DNA of 64,000 nucleotides, from positions 1 to 64,000 of the forward strand of contig NZ_PUIV01000018.1 in assembly GCF_003113265.1 (NCBI RefSeq). Reading direction: 5' to 3'. The stretch is from Methylosinus sporium. Lineage in GTDB: Bacteria; Pseudomonadota; Alphaproteobacteria; Rhizobiales; Beijerinckiaceae. The position numbers and the translations under genes were made by a program. A model generated the notes under the pieces. That model was not told where the DNA came from, did no database searches, and worked only from the letters and a program-made list of their open reading frames with translations. Shown here piece after piece: positions 49,461 through 58,560 of the stretch (its first letter is position 1; each line of letters starts with the position of its first letter).

Positions 49461-50228
49461 CTATTCCGCGGCGAGCGCGCCGGCTGGACGCTCGACGCCG
49501 TAAATTTGGTCGACCGCGTGATCGTCGAGCGCGGCGGGCGGACCGTCGAACACGATGCCGCCATGCCGCACGCCGACGATCCGATCGGCGAAACGGCGCG
49601 CGAACTCGACCTGATGCAGGCTGACGATGGCGGTCAGTCCGTCGTCGCAGCAAATGCGGCGCAGATCGCCCAGCATGCGCTCCGCCGAGGCGGGGTCGAG
49701 GCTCGCGATGGGTTCGTCGGCGAGAATGATCGACGGCCGTTGCGCCATCGCTCGGGCGATCCCGACGCGCTGCTGCTCGCCGCCGGAGAGCCCGTCGGCG
49801 CGGTCGAGCGCGCGCGCCGCCAAGCCGACACGGTCCAGCGCGGCGATTGACAGAAGGCGGTCTCTGCGGCTCGGCGGCAAGATGGTTTGCAGCCAGCTCC
49901 ACGCGCCCAGCCGGCCGAGCAGCACATTGTCGAGAACCGTCAAACGTCCGATCAGGTGATGCTGCTGGAAGATCATCGCCGTCGAGAGGCGATGCGCGCG
50001 CATGGCGAGCGGCTGCTCCAAAGAGCCGATCCCTTTGCGGACGACCGCTCCCTGCGATGGCGGAACGAGGCCGTTGAGCAGGCGCAGGATGGATGACTTT
50101 CCAGCTCCGGACGGGCCGAGCAGGACTGTGATCTGTCCTTCGGCGAATTGGATATCGGTCGGGGTCAGCGCCGTTCGTCCGCCGGGGTAGGTAACCGAAG
50201 CCTGCTGAAGGCCGAGCAAGTGCGCCAC
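49461..50228 (-). CDS. ptxA: Phosphite/phosphonate ABC transporter ATPase
   Basis: A 255-aa ABC ATPase of the PhnC/PtxA type that powers uptake. Walker A is LLGPSGAGKSSILRLLNGL, the signature is DGLSGGEQQRVGIARAMAQ, Walker B IILADEPIASLDP, and the switch His is in IVSLHQVEFA. It is the first gene of the operon and ends 25 bases before ptxB starts. An 8-bp dyad and a Pho-box-like repeat lie upstream. Confidence 0.93.
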   Translation of the reverse strand: MAHLLGLQQASVTYPGGRTALTPTDIQFAEGQITVLLGPSGAGKSSILRLLNGLVPPSQGAVVRKGIGSLEQPLAMRAHRLSTAMIFQQHHLIGRLTVLDNVLLGRLGAWSWLQTILPPSRRDRLLSIAALDRVGLAARALDRADGLSGGEQQRVGIARAMAQRPSIILADEPIASLDPASAERMLGDLRRICCDDGLTAIVSLHQVEFARRFADRIVGVRHGGIVFDGPPAALDDHAVDQIYGVERPAGALAAE

Positions 50229-50253
50229 TCCAATCGATGTCTCGAAACCTTTG

Positions 50254-50274
50254 TTGTTCGATTATTTCGAACAA
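50254..50274. promoter_or_regulatory. Palindromic operator before ptxA
   Basis: TTGTTCGA and TCGAACAA flank five bases (TTATT), 26 to 46 bases upstream of the ptxA start. The interrupted dyad with T...A half-sites suits a LysR-type activator, and PtxE is the obvious candidate; that link is inference. Confidence 0.6.
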
Positions 50275-50305
50275 ACTGGCTTCTCGTTTGGAAGTAGCGA
50301 AGAGA

Positions 50306-50323
50306 CTTGACGGGTTCGTGACG
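50306..50323 (-). promoter_or_regulatory. Pho-box-like direct repeat before ptxA
   Basis: On the ptxA strand CGTCA occurs twice, 11 bases apart (50308-50312 and 50319-50323). PhoB boxes are direct repeats of TGTCA-like units with 11-base spacing. The site lies about 80-95 bases upstream of ptxA, a normal place for an activator site. The half-sites differ from consensus (C for T), so it is tentative. Confidence 0.4.
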
Positions 50324-50579
50324 ATCGCCGTTCACGCATATCGAGCCGGTAACCGGTCGCTCGGCGATTTTCCGCAAATGCGCTTTCTCGATTGGATCGA
50401 GGTCTGGAGAGATCCGCTTCGGCCGGTTTCATCAGCTTTTCGGCGGCGTCGGTGAGTGGACGAGAAGATCGCCAGCCGAGGCGCTTCCTGAAAGGCTCCG
50501 AGCGGCGGCCCGACCTCGATGATGAAGCGAACGCGATCGAGGCCCGCTGGAGGAGAGCTCCGCCGCCCGTAACATGCGC

Positions 50580-51120
50580 CCGAGTCGCGCGTCGACATGA
50601 TCGTCGGGATATCCAACTTATTTCGAGCGCCATCGGAACGCTTCCCTTCAGCCTCTTTCGCCATACCGACGCGGGCGGCAAAGAACCCGTGACCGATCAT
50701 CCGGCCTTCGATCTAGTCGCCGATTCGCCGAACGATTGGACGGCTTCAAGCGACCTTCGCGCCCAACTCGCGCAAGACGCGATGCTGCACGGTGACGCCT
50801 ACGCATACGCGAACAAGATTGACGGTCGCGTCGTCGAGATCATCCGGCCCGTTCCCGGCTCGGTCACGATGCTTATTAATTATGCGACCGGCGAGCCGAG
50901 CTATCGGATTAATCCCGTCGCAGGGCAGGGGAACCTAGACGGGTCGGCCGAGGCCGTGGGCGACGCAGGCGAGTCCCGCGTCCTTCCTTACGACGAAGTG
51001 ATTCACATTCGCTCGCCGCTTTCCCTCAATGGCGATACCGGCATAGCGCCTATTCAGCACGGCCGCGAAGCCATCGCCCTTGCGCTTACCCTCGAACAGC
51101 ACGCCGCGCGCCTCTTCGGC
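50580..51120 (+). pseudogene. Phage portal protein fragment (HK97 type)
   Basis: An open frame with recognisable portal-protein sequence: IQLISSAIGTLPFSLFRH, DHPAFDLVADSPNDWTASSD, QDAMLHGDAYAYANKIDGRV and EVIHIRSPLSLNGDTGIAPI. It ends abruptly near HAARLFGN, where the reading frame changes to an integrase. The first part and the C-terminal half of the portal are missing. This is a prophage relic, adjacent to a tRNA gene. Confidence 0.75.
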
Positions 51121-51409
51121 AATACGCGACGGCGAGCGCGTTATTGGTCATATCGTCACCTTCAACGGCGAGCCGGTTCAATCAGTAAAGGTTGCTCTCG
51201 GTCGCGCGGTGACGCTCGCGAAGCTGGACGCCGGAGTCACGGCCTACACGCTCCGGCACTCTTGCGCGTCATGGCTTGTCACGAAGGGCTTGCCGACCCG
51301 CAAGGTCGCGGATTTCCTGGGGACAAGCGAGCAAATGATTATCGAGCATTACGGCCACCTTGCGTCCGACTACCAGGACGAGGCGGCGCTGGCGATCGGC
51401 CGAAAGTAA
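51121..51409 (+). pseudogene. Tyrosine-recombinase integrase C-terminal fragment
   Basis: The last 95 or so residues of a phage integrase: the catalytic-domain start DGERVIGHIVTFNGEPV, then AYTLRHSCASWLVTKGLPT with the Arg and His of the active site, and DFLGTSEQMIIEHYGHLASD with the nucleophile Tyr in EHYGHL. It is fused directly to the portal fragment by a deletion near 51121. The stop is 62 bases from the CCA end of the tRNA gene, the usual place for an integrase. Confidence 0.75.
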
Positions 51410-51471
51410 GGTTTCGGTGCGCTAATCGGTGCGGGGCGAAATGAGCGAGTTTTATAAGTTATTGATTTCAT

Positions 51472-51547
51472 TGGTGGGCCGGGCAGGACTCGAACCTGCA
51501 ACCAGACCGTTATGAGCGGCCGGCTCTAACCATTGAGCTACCGGCCC
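51472..51547 (-). tRNA. tRNA with CAU anticodon (probably tRNA-Ile2)
   Basis: Read on the minus strand the 76 bases fold as a cloverleaf: acceptor stem GGGCCGG with CCGGCCC, D arm GCTC...GAGC, anticodon stem GGCCG/CGGTC around the loop CTCATAA (anticodon CAT), T arm GCAGG TTCGAGT CCTGC, and an encoded CCA. It is not the initiator (no GGG/CCC anticodon stem). CAU tRNAs are elongator Met or, when lysidine-modified, Ile2; the G-rich acceptor stem favours Ile2, but I cannot be certain. Confidence 0.9.
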
Positions 51548-51731
51548 AGCCGCCGTTTCGGCCGGGGATAGTGTTCCTATAGCGGATTCGCGCCGCGCCG
51601 CAACGCCCGATCGAAAATTGGGCGCTCGCCGAATTTCGCGCGGCCAAATCCTTTGCGATGCGCTAAGTTGCGCCCGCCCGCCCTCCGGACGCGCCCGGCG
51701 TCGGAACCGGGCGGTAGCTATCGGAGCGGCG

Positions 51732-52478
51732 ATGACCTATTGTTGTGGCATTCTCGTGCGCGGCGGCCTCGTCATGATCGCCGACACCCGCACCAATGCG
51801 GGGCTCGACAATATCTCGACCTTCCGCAAGCTCCACGTCTTCGAGCAGCCGGGCGAGCGCGTCATGATGCTCGCCACCGCGGGCAATCTCTCCGTCACCC
51901 AGGGCGCCGTCACTCTGCTCGCCGAGGGGCTCGAAAACCCCGAGACGCACGAGATCGAGCGGCTCGTCGACGCGCCCGGCATGTTGGAGGCGGCGCAACT
52001 CGTCGGCCGCGCGGTGCGGCGCTCGCACGCCATGGCGGGGGAGGGGGCGGAGGATTCCGGCGTCAGCTTCGATGTGTCACTGTTGTTCGGCGGGCAGATC
52101 GGCTCCGGCCCGCTGCGGCTGTTCATGGTCTATACGGCCGGCAATTTCATCGAATGTACGCAGGACACGCCCTATCTGCAGATCGGCGAGCACAAATACG
52201 GCAAGCCGATCCTCGACCGCGCTGTCTCTTTCGACACCGACGTGCTCGACGCTCTCAAGATCGGGCTCATCTCGATGGATTCGACGATTCGCTCCAATCT
52301 CTCCGTGGGCCTGCCGGTCGATATCGCGCTTTTGCGTCGGGATACGCTGCGCACCGACGTCTCGACGCGCATAGACGGTTCCGATCCTTATTTCCGGGAT
52401 TTGCGCGAGAGCTGGTCGAGGGCGTTGCGGGCGGCGCATATCGCCATTCCGGCTCCGCCCTATGGCGGGGCGCGATGA
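51732..52478 (+). CDS. Anbu-type proteasome-like peptidase
   Basis: A 248-aa protein of the bacterial proteasome-like Anbu family (ancestral beta subunit). It begins MTYCCGILVRGGLVMIADTR with NAGLDNISTFRKLHVF, the family's conserved start, and ends with GSDPYFRDLRESWSRALRAA. Anbu forms open-ring assemblies and is often encoded with transglutaminase-like and alpha-E genes, which are absent here. Its stop overlaps the tsaC start by four bases (ATGA). Confidence 0.9.
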   Translation: MTYCCGILVRGGLVMIADTRTNAGLDNISTFRKLHVFEQPGERVMMLATAGNLSVTQGAVTLLAEGLENPETHEIERLVDAPGMLEAAQLVGRAVRRSHAMAGEGAEDSGVSFDVSLLFGGQIGSGPLRLFMVYTAGNFIECTQDTPYLQIGEHKYGKPILDRAVSFDTDVLDALKIGLISMDSTIRSNLSVGLPVDIALLRRDTLRTDVSTRIDGSDPYFRDLRESWSRALRAAHIAIPAPPYGGAR

Positions 52479-53455
52479 CGCGCGGCGAGGATGACGCGGC
52501 GGGGCGCGCGCCGGCGGGCGAGGAGGCGATCGAGAGAGGCGGGCGAATTTTGCGGGAGGGCGGATTGGTCGCTTTCCCGACCGAGACGGTCTATGGGCTC
52601 GGCGCGGATGCGACCTCGGCTGCCGCGGTGGCGAAAATCTACGCCGCGAAGGGACGGCCGAGCTTCAATCCGCTCATCGCCCATGTCGCCGATATCGACG
52701 CCGCGCGGCGGGAGGCGGAGCTGTCGCCGGCGGCGCTGCGGCTCGCCGAGGCCTTTTGGCCGGGGCCGCTGACCTTGGTGGCGCCGCGGGCGGCGGGCGG
52801 CTCGGTTTGCGAGCTCGCCCGCGCCGGCCTCGAGAGCGTCGCTCTGCGGGCTCCCTCGGCGCCGGTGGCGCGGGCGCTGATTCTGGCGGCGGGGCGGCCC
52901 ATTGCCGCGCCTTCGGCCAATCGCTCGGGCCATGTCAGCCCGGTGACGGCGGCGCATGTGCTGGGGGATATCGGGCCGAGGGTCGATCTCGTCATCGACG
53001 GCGGGCGTGCGGACAAAGGCGTCGAATCGACGATCGTGGCCTTTCTCGGCGCGCGGCCGCGGCTGCTGCGGCCGGGCGCCTTGGCGCGGGAGGCGCTGGA
53101 GCAGGTCTTGGGCGCGCCGCTGGAGGGCGAGGGCGGCGCGGCGGCGGTCGTCGCGCCGGGGATGACCGCCTCCCATTATGCGCCAATGGCGCGGCTGCGG
53201 CTGGAGGCCGAAGAGCTGCGCGCGGGCGAGGCCGGGCTCGATTTCGGTGGCCGCCTCGCCGAGCGGGGCGGGGAGGGGCCGATCTTGGATTTATCCCCAT
53301 CCGCCGATCTCGCCGAGGCGGCGGCCAATCTCTTCCTCTATCTGCGTGAGCTGGACGCGGGCGGGGCGCGCGCCGTCGCCGTGGCGCCGATTCCGGCGCA
53401 TGGGCTCGGCGAGGCGATCAATGATCGGCTGAGGCGCGCGGCCGCGCCGAAGTAA
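52475..53455 (+). CDS. L-threonylcarbamoyladenylate synthase (TsaC/Sua5)
   Basis: TsaC/Sua5 makes threonylcarbamoyl-AMP for the t6A modification at tRNA position 37. The 326-aa protein has the YrdC domain (GLVAFPTETVYGLGADATSA, AKGRPSFNPLIAHVAD, PIAAPSANRSGHVSP, GGRADKGVESTIV) and a C-terminal Sua5 domain starting near VAPGMTASHYAPMARLRLE, so it is the long Sua5-type enzyme. It is translationally coupled to the Anbu gene. Confidence 0.93.
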   Translation: MTRGEDDAAGRAPAGEEAIERGGRILREGGLVAFPTETVYGLGADATSAAAVAKIYAAKGRPSFNPLIAHVADIDAARREAELSPAALRLAEAFWPGPLTLVAPRAAGGSVCELARAGLESVALRAPSAPVARALILAAGRPIAAPSANRSGHVSPVTAAHVLGDIGPRVDLVIDGGRADKGVESTIVAFLGARPRLLRPGALAREALEQVLGAPLEGEGGAAAVVAPGMTASHYAPMARLRLEAEELRAGEAGLDFGGRLAERGGEGPILDLSPSADLAEAAANLFLYLRELDAGGARAVAVAPIPAHGLGEAINDRLRRAAAPK

Positions 53456-53472
53456 TCAGGCGGTACAAGCAA

Positions 53473-54531
53473 TCATGCGGCGAGGGCGGCTGCGCCGTCG
53501 CCGAGGCGGAAATCCGCCGTCGCCGGCTCCGGCAGGCTCCGCCAGGGCGCGCATTCATAGCCGCGCGCGGCGAGGCCATCCGCGCGGGCGGAGGTCATCT
53601 CGACGACGAGGCGGGTCGTATGATTGAGCACGGGCGGGATCGCCCAGGCGAAGGGTGCGGCGTCGGCCGGGGTTCGCCGCATCAGCGCGCGACGGGCCTC
53701 GTTGTTTTCCGGCCCCATGCGGCCGCGCCAGCCGGGGCGCGGCTGCTGCCAATCATTGGCGACGATGACCGGGCCGCGCAGCACATTGGCGTCGCGTTCG
53801 GTCCGCTCGATCAGCGCGATCTCCTGCGGCTTCGTTCCGGTCAGCGTGAACAGCACCGGCCGCGCCAGCGGCTCGCGCGCCAGCAGAGCGACCGCCTCCT
53901 CGAATGTCGCGCAAGTCTCGAAGGCGTAGCGCAGGAGATGATCCGGCGGCCAGCCGGTCTCACATTTCAGCGCATTGGCGAGATTGAGCGCGAAATCGTA
54001 AGGGAAGGCGGCGAGGCCGTCGATGCGGCGGCGCATCGGCGCCTGATTGATCACGGCGGAGAAGCGGCCCGGCGCCATTGCAGTGAGAACGCCGACCGCT
54101 CCCGGCCAAGTCACATTGTAGAAGCCGCCCGCCGTCCCGGCGGCCCAGGCGATCTCGACGCCGCGGCCGAGCCCGCGAAAGGGCCAGTCGAGCGAGCGCC
54201 GGATCATGGGCGCGCCGTCCGGCCCGACGAAGGCTCGGGTGGTGCAGGCGAAGAGATAGGACATGTTGAGAGTAGCCGCGCCATGGAACCCCAATATCTC
54301 GGCGATGCGCTCCAAATCCTCGAAATAGCGGGAGGCGGATTTCTGCAGCCAGGATCGCGCCAGCCGATCGAGCGGCGCGAGACAGACATGGCCCCAGCGC
54401 GGCATGGGCGCGAGGCAGGCGTCGCGCAGCGCCTCGGCCGCAGCGATGCGCGCCGTCGCATGGGCGATCGGCCCGCCGTCCCGCACGTCCAGGAAAGGAA
54501 TTTGCCGCACCGAGGCCCCTCCGTTTGTCAT
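53473..54531 (-). CDS. Acid-ceramidase/NAAA-like Ntn-hydrolase
   Basis: A 352-aa protein with an acylethanolamide amidase or acid-ceramidase type pattern: the nucleophile-region cysteine in LFACTTRAFVG, then RRSLDWPFRGLG (the R-x-LDW motif that follows it), and FYNVTWPGAVGVLTAMAPGR plus FSAVINQAPM. Family members cleave N-acyl bonds in lipids or penicillin-like amides. The natural substrate here is unknown. The ATG at 54531 is chosen because the long frame upstream is antisense to pgi. Confidence 0.7.
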   Translation of the reverse strand: MTNGGASVRQIPFLDVRDGGPIAHATARIAAAEALRDACLAPMPRWGHVCLAPLDRLARSWLQKSASRYFEDLERIAEILGFHGAATLNMSYLFACTTRAFVGPDGAPMIRRSLDWPFRGLGRGVEIAWAAGTAGGFYNVTWPGAVGVLTAMAPGRFSAVINQAPMRRRIDGLAAFPYDFALNLANALKCETGWPPDHLLRYAFETCATFEEAVALLAREPLARPVLFTLTGTKPQEIALIERTERDANVLRGPVIVANDWQQPRPGWRGRMGPENNEARRALMRRTPADAAPFAWAIPPVLNHTTRLVVEMTSARADGLAARGYECAPWRSLPEPATADFRLGDGAAALAA

Positions 54532-54744
54532 CTGAACGATATAAATCACACATGTAAGTGTCATAATACAGTCAGAAAGCAACAGGCGTATATGGCTGCC
54601 GAGGTCGGGCGGCGAATTGATTCGCGCAATTGCGTGCGTCGAGAGCATGTTGCGCCGCAAAGGCGCGCGTTCCGGCGGAAGGCCGAGAAGACAATAACGA
54701 AGCGGCGCGCCGCGAGCGTCGCCGTCGTTCCGGGAGGAAATCCA

Positions 54745-56385
54745 ATGTCCCGTCCGCGCGTTCTCGAAGCGATGGCGGCGCTGCAGGAGCGGGCGCGGAT
54801 TTTGCGCGCCGCGCGCACGCTCGATCTGTTCGCCGCCGATGCCGATCGTTTCGCGAAATTTTCTGTGGCGCTCGACGATTTCCTTTTCGATTTCTCCAAG
54901 CATCGCATCGATGGCGAGACTTTGCGTCTTCTCGTCGCGCTCGCCCGCGCCGCCGATCTCGAAGGCGCGCGCGCGGCGCTGTTTTCCGGCGCGCCCATCA
55001 ATCTCACCGAGGGCCGCGCCGCCGCCCATTGGGCGCTGCGCGATCTCTCGGATCGCCCGCTGATCGTCGGCGGCGAGAATATGCGCGGCGCGATCGAGGC
55101 GGAGCGCGAGAAAGTCTACGCCTTTGCGCGCGCGCTGCGCTCGGGCGAATTGCGCGGCGCCGGAGGCGCGCCCTTCACCGATATCGTCAATATCGGCATC
55201 GGCGGCTCCGATCTCGGCCCTGCCATGGCCGTGCGAGCGCTCTCGCCTTTCGCCAAAGGACCGCGCGCGCATTTCGTCTCCAATGTCGACGGCGCCGATA
55301 TGGCGGATACGCTCGCCGGCCTCGATCCGGCGCGCACATTGTTCGTCGTCTCCTCCAAGACATTCACGACACAGGAGACGATGGCAAACGCCGCTCTGGC
55401 GCGCGCTTTCATCGTGGAGAAATTGGGGGAGGCTGCGGTGGCGGCGCATTTCGCCGCCGTGTCGACGCGGCTCGACAAGGTCGCAGAATTCGGCGTCGAT
55501 CCGTCGCACGTCTTCGGCTTTTGGGATTGGGTCGGCGGTCGCTATTCCATCTGGTCGGCCATCAGCCTCTCGCTCGTCATCGCCATCGGCCCGGAGAATT
55601 TCACGGAATTTCTACGCGGCGGCTCCGACATGGACGCGCATTTCCGCAGCGCGCCGCTCGAGCACAACATACCGGCGCTGATGGGGCTGATCGGCGTGTT
55701 TCACCGCGACGTCGAGGGCAGGGCGGCGCAGGCGATCATTCCCTATGATCAGCGCCTCGCGCGTTTTCCCGCCTATCTGCAACAGCTCGACATGGAGTCG
55801 AACGGCAAATCGGTGACGCGCGACGGCGGCGTCGCGGAATTCGCGACAGGACCGATCGTCTTCGGCGAGCCGGGAACCAATGGTCAGCACGCTTTTTTCC
55901 AGCTACTGCATCAGGGAACCGACGTCACGCCGATCGATTTCCTCATCGCCGCCGAGCCGATCGACGCCGACGCGCATCATCACGCGCTGCTCTTCGCCAA
56001 TTGCCTCGCGCAGAGCGAGGCCTTCATGCGCGGGCGCACGCTCGCGGAGGCGAAAGCGCAGCTCGCCGCCGCGGGGCTGGACGCCGCGCGTGTCGAGGCG
56101 CTGGCGCCGCACAAGGTGTTCACTGGCGATCGGCCGAGCAGCGTGCTGCTCTATTCGAAGCTCGATCCGCGCACGCTCGGGCGTCTCGTCGCGCTCTATG
56201 AGCACAAGGTTTTCGTGCAGTCGGCGATCTGGGACATCAACCCCTTCGATCAATGGGGTGTGGAGCTCGGCAAGGAGCTGGCCAATCGTTTGGCGCCGAT
56301 CGTCGAGAATAAGAATGCGCCGCTCGATGGGCTCGACGGATCGACGGCGGGGCTCATTCGCCGGCGGCGGGAGAGTGGCGGCTGA
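54745..56385 (+). CDS. pgi: Glucose-6-phosphate isomerase
   Basis: Pgi interconverts glucose-6-phosphate and fructose-6-phosphate. The 546-aa protein shows the family signatures DIVNIGIGGSDLGPAMAV and FGFWDWVGGRYSIWSA, the catalytic Glu region GEPGTNGQHAFFQLLHQGT, and the final GVELGKELANRLAPIVE. A GGGAGGAAA ribosome site precedes the ATG. In a type II methanotroph it probably serves gluconeogenesis, glycogen and polysaccharide synthesis rather than sugar use. Confidence 0.96.
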   Translation: MSRPRVLEAMAALQERARILRAARTLDLFAADADRFAKFSVALDDFLFDFSKHRIDGETLRLLVALARAADLEGARAALFSGAPINLTEGRAAAHWALRDLSDRPLIVGGENMRGAIEAEREKVYAFARALRSGELRGAGGAPFTDIVNIGIGGSDLGPAMAVRALSPFAKGPRAHFVSNVDGADMADTLAGLDPARTLFVVSSKTFTTQETMANAALARAFIVEKLGEAAVAAHFAAVSTRLDKVAEFGVDPSHVFGFWDWVGGRYSIWSAISLSLVIAIGPENFTEFLRGGSDMDAHFRSAPLEHNIPALMGLIGVFHRDVEGRAAQAIIPYDQRLARFPAYLQQLDMESNGKSVTRDGGVAEFATGPIVFGEPGTNGQHAFFQLLHQGTDVTPIDFLIAAEPIDADAHHHALLFANCLAQSEAFMRGRTLAEAKAQLAAAGLDAARVEALAPHKVFTGDRPSSVLLYSKLDPRTLGRLVALYEHKVFVQSAIWDINPFDQWGVELGKELANRLAPIVENKNAPLDGLDGSTAGLIRRRRESGG

Positions 56386-56409
56386 CGCCGCGAATCTCCC
56401 GCTCTCCGT

Positions 56410-58083
56410 TCAGCGATCGGCGAATGTGAAAGGGCAGGCCTCGGCGCATTTGCGCACGCATAGCGTCGCCGCTTCGCTGGTCACGAAGGAGCGGCCGGCC
56501 GAGTCCTCGCATAAGTCGAGGTCGCTCGACGGCGCATCTTCGCAGAGGGGAGAAACGAAAGGCGGAGCAATGGTCGATTCGCGGCGCGTCGTTACCGCAC
56601 GACGATCGGAGGTCGCGGCGACGGCGAGCGCGCCCAAATCCGATTCGTCTTCGCGCAGCGGCTCGAAACGCCGCATCTCGCGCGCCTTCACGAATCGGCC
56701 CGAAGGGCGGCGCAGGAAAATGCGCGAGAGGTCGCGCGGGTCGTAGCGGGCCTCGATGCGCCGGCGCCCGGCCGCGAAATCATCGGCGAGCGCGCGCGAC
56801 CAATAGAGGCGGCCGAAGAGATGCAGGCCGTCCTCCGCCAGCGCGCCTTCCTCGTCCGGCAGCAGCGACAGGCGGAAATTCACGCAATCGAGCGGCATTC
56901 GCAGCAGATCGGAACGCATATGCTTGCGCCACAGCGTCAGCGGCGCACGGCAAAGATCGCGATGCTTGCGGCAATGATAGACGCCGGCGATTTCGGCGGC
57001 GAGCCAGCTCTCGAGCTCGCTCAGAGTGAGGCGTTGCGCATGGGGCCCCACATAGAGATCACGCTCGCCGCGCTCCATCGGGCCGACATTGGTGACGAGC
57101 GGGATGCAGCCCAGGCGATTGCCGACCAGCTCTTCTATATGCGCGCCATAGCGAGCGCCGGCGGGCTCGCTCCAGATCGTCTCTATGCCCGTCTCGCGGC
57201 AGGCGCGCACAAAGGCGCGGCGACCGAAGAAGCTGTTGGAATCGACGTGGATCGTCTCCGGCAATCCGGCGACCGGCCATTCGAAGCCGATTCCGCGCTC
57301 CTCCAGCCAGCGCGTCTTCTCGCAGACGGAATGGAGAATGCAAAAGCTCGCCGAAAGCCGCGTGGGCGGCGCCAAAGAAAGCGAGAAGCCCGTCGCCATA
57401 CGCGTGAAAGCGTCGACGCCGAGCGTGATCCAGGGCCGGCCGATGTCCCGGCCGGCGTCTTCGTCGACGATCATCACATCGACTTTTGCGTGATCGATCT
57501 GAACGGCCTCGAGCGGCCGTGTGGCCTCTGATCTCTTCCGCACCTTTGCTCGCCGCTGTTTGCTCTATTCGGTTTCGCTGCGTCGCCGCGTACGCGTCTG
57601 AATGTCGATATCGTGCACGCGCGCTTTGATGGTTCGCCAATTGGGCGCCGGCAGCCGCTCCTTCAGGCAACGCTTTGCGATCTCGCGCACGAGCTGGCTG
57701 AACTTCGGCCGCGAGGGCTGTAGATAGAAGGTCTCTATGGCGTCGCGAATGAGCGTCTCGCGCGCCGAATCGAGCACGCGCGCGCCCTTGGGACGGCCGA
57801 CCGGACGCGTCATAGGCGCGGTGACAGCGCCGCAGCTGCGGAAGGTCTTGATCATGCGATAGGCGGTGGCGCGGGAAACGCCGAGATCGCTCGTCAATTT
57901 GCGAATGACCTCTTGCGACAGGCGTTCGCCCTCGCGCGTGAGCACCTCGCGAATGACCTCCTCGCGATGGCGATTCTCATCCGGGCGCCGGCTGCGTCTC
58001 TCGCGTCCAATCGACGTCTCGAGCTTGCGTTCGGGCGCCGGAGCCAGGCGGGGATGGTCGGGGTCGAGAACATTTCCGCTCAT
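56410..58083 (-). pseudogene. TnsB/Mu-type DDE transposase interrupted by an amber codon
   Basis: Residues 1-172 carry an N-terminal DNA-binding part (EVIRKLTSDLGVSRATAYRM, a helix-turn-helix) and end QTRTRRRSETE at a TAG at 57565-57567. The same reading frame continues for about 380 codons into an RNase H-like integrase core: VQIDHAKVDV (first Asp), IHVDSNSFF (second Asp) and YGAHIEELVGNRLG (Glu), followed by a beta-barrel and basic C-terminus. Total length without the stop would be about 556 aa, as in the family. A GTG at 57543 could restart translation. No TnsC, TniQ or TnsA gene is nearby, so the element is an orphan. It ends 25 bases from pgi. Confidence 0.85.
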
Positions 58084-58560
58084 TTCCAGGCGTTCCTCGT
58101 GCAGACTGAACCTCGAGCTTCGCGCGCTCGCCCGTTTTGTCGCCGCGCGCGTCGCCGCATGGCACTTTTTCTCATGATTACAAAACCGAAGACAATGTTC
58201 GATTTTGCACAGGCTGCACGCCTTCGTGGAGCGAGATCGGCGGGCTCTGCGTCGCCGAGGCCGTGTCTTCGCGCGGCTCGCGGCCCGAAATCCCAAGAAA
58301 ACCGCGCATTTCGACGAAGTTTCACGGAATTGGAACAGTTCAAAATAGCAAAAGCGGCGACCTCGAATCGAATAGTCGCAGTCTTGCTACATAATGTCGC
58401 AGCGTAGAGTTTCGCCGACTCAGTGGATCGCATAACCGTACGTAGTCGTTTGCTCTTCAGGGCGGAGGCGCGGCAAAGGGCTGTGTCCGGGGGCTGCTAT
58501 GTCCGGGCCGCTCTAGAGCGAGGCCCGGACGAGCGCGCCAAAGCGCGATGCGCGATTCGG
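58084..58560. other. Intergenic stretch upstream of the transposase, no gene seen
   Basis: About 480 bases without a supported gene, between the transposase start and the small peptide gene. It may contain one end of the former transposon; I saw no clear terminal repeat. Confidence 0.35.

Noticed and set aside
54532-55509. N-terminal extension of the acid-ceramidase-like frame
   Set aside because: It lies antisense to pgi, and family similarity starts only after the ATG at 54531.
57543-57567. Amber codon recoded as pyrrolysine
   Set aside because: Pyrrolysine systems are not known in alphaproteobacteria and no pyl gene is seen; decay or readthrough is simpler.
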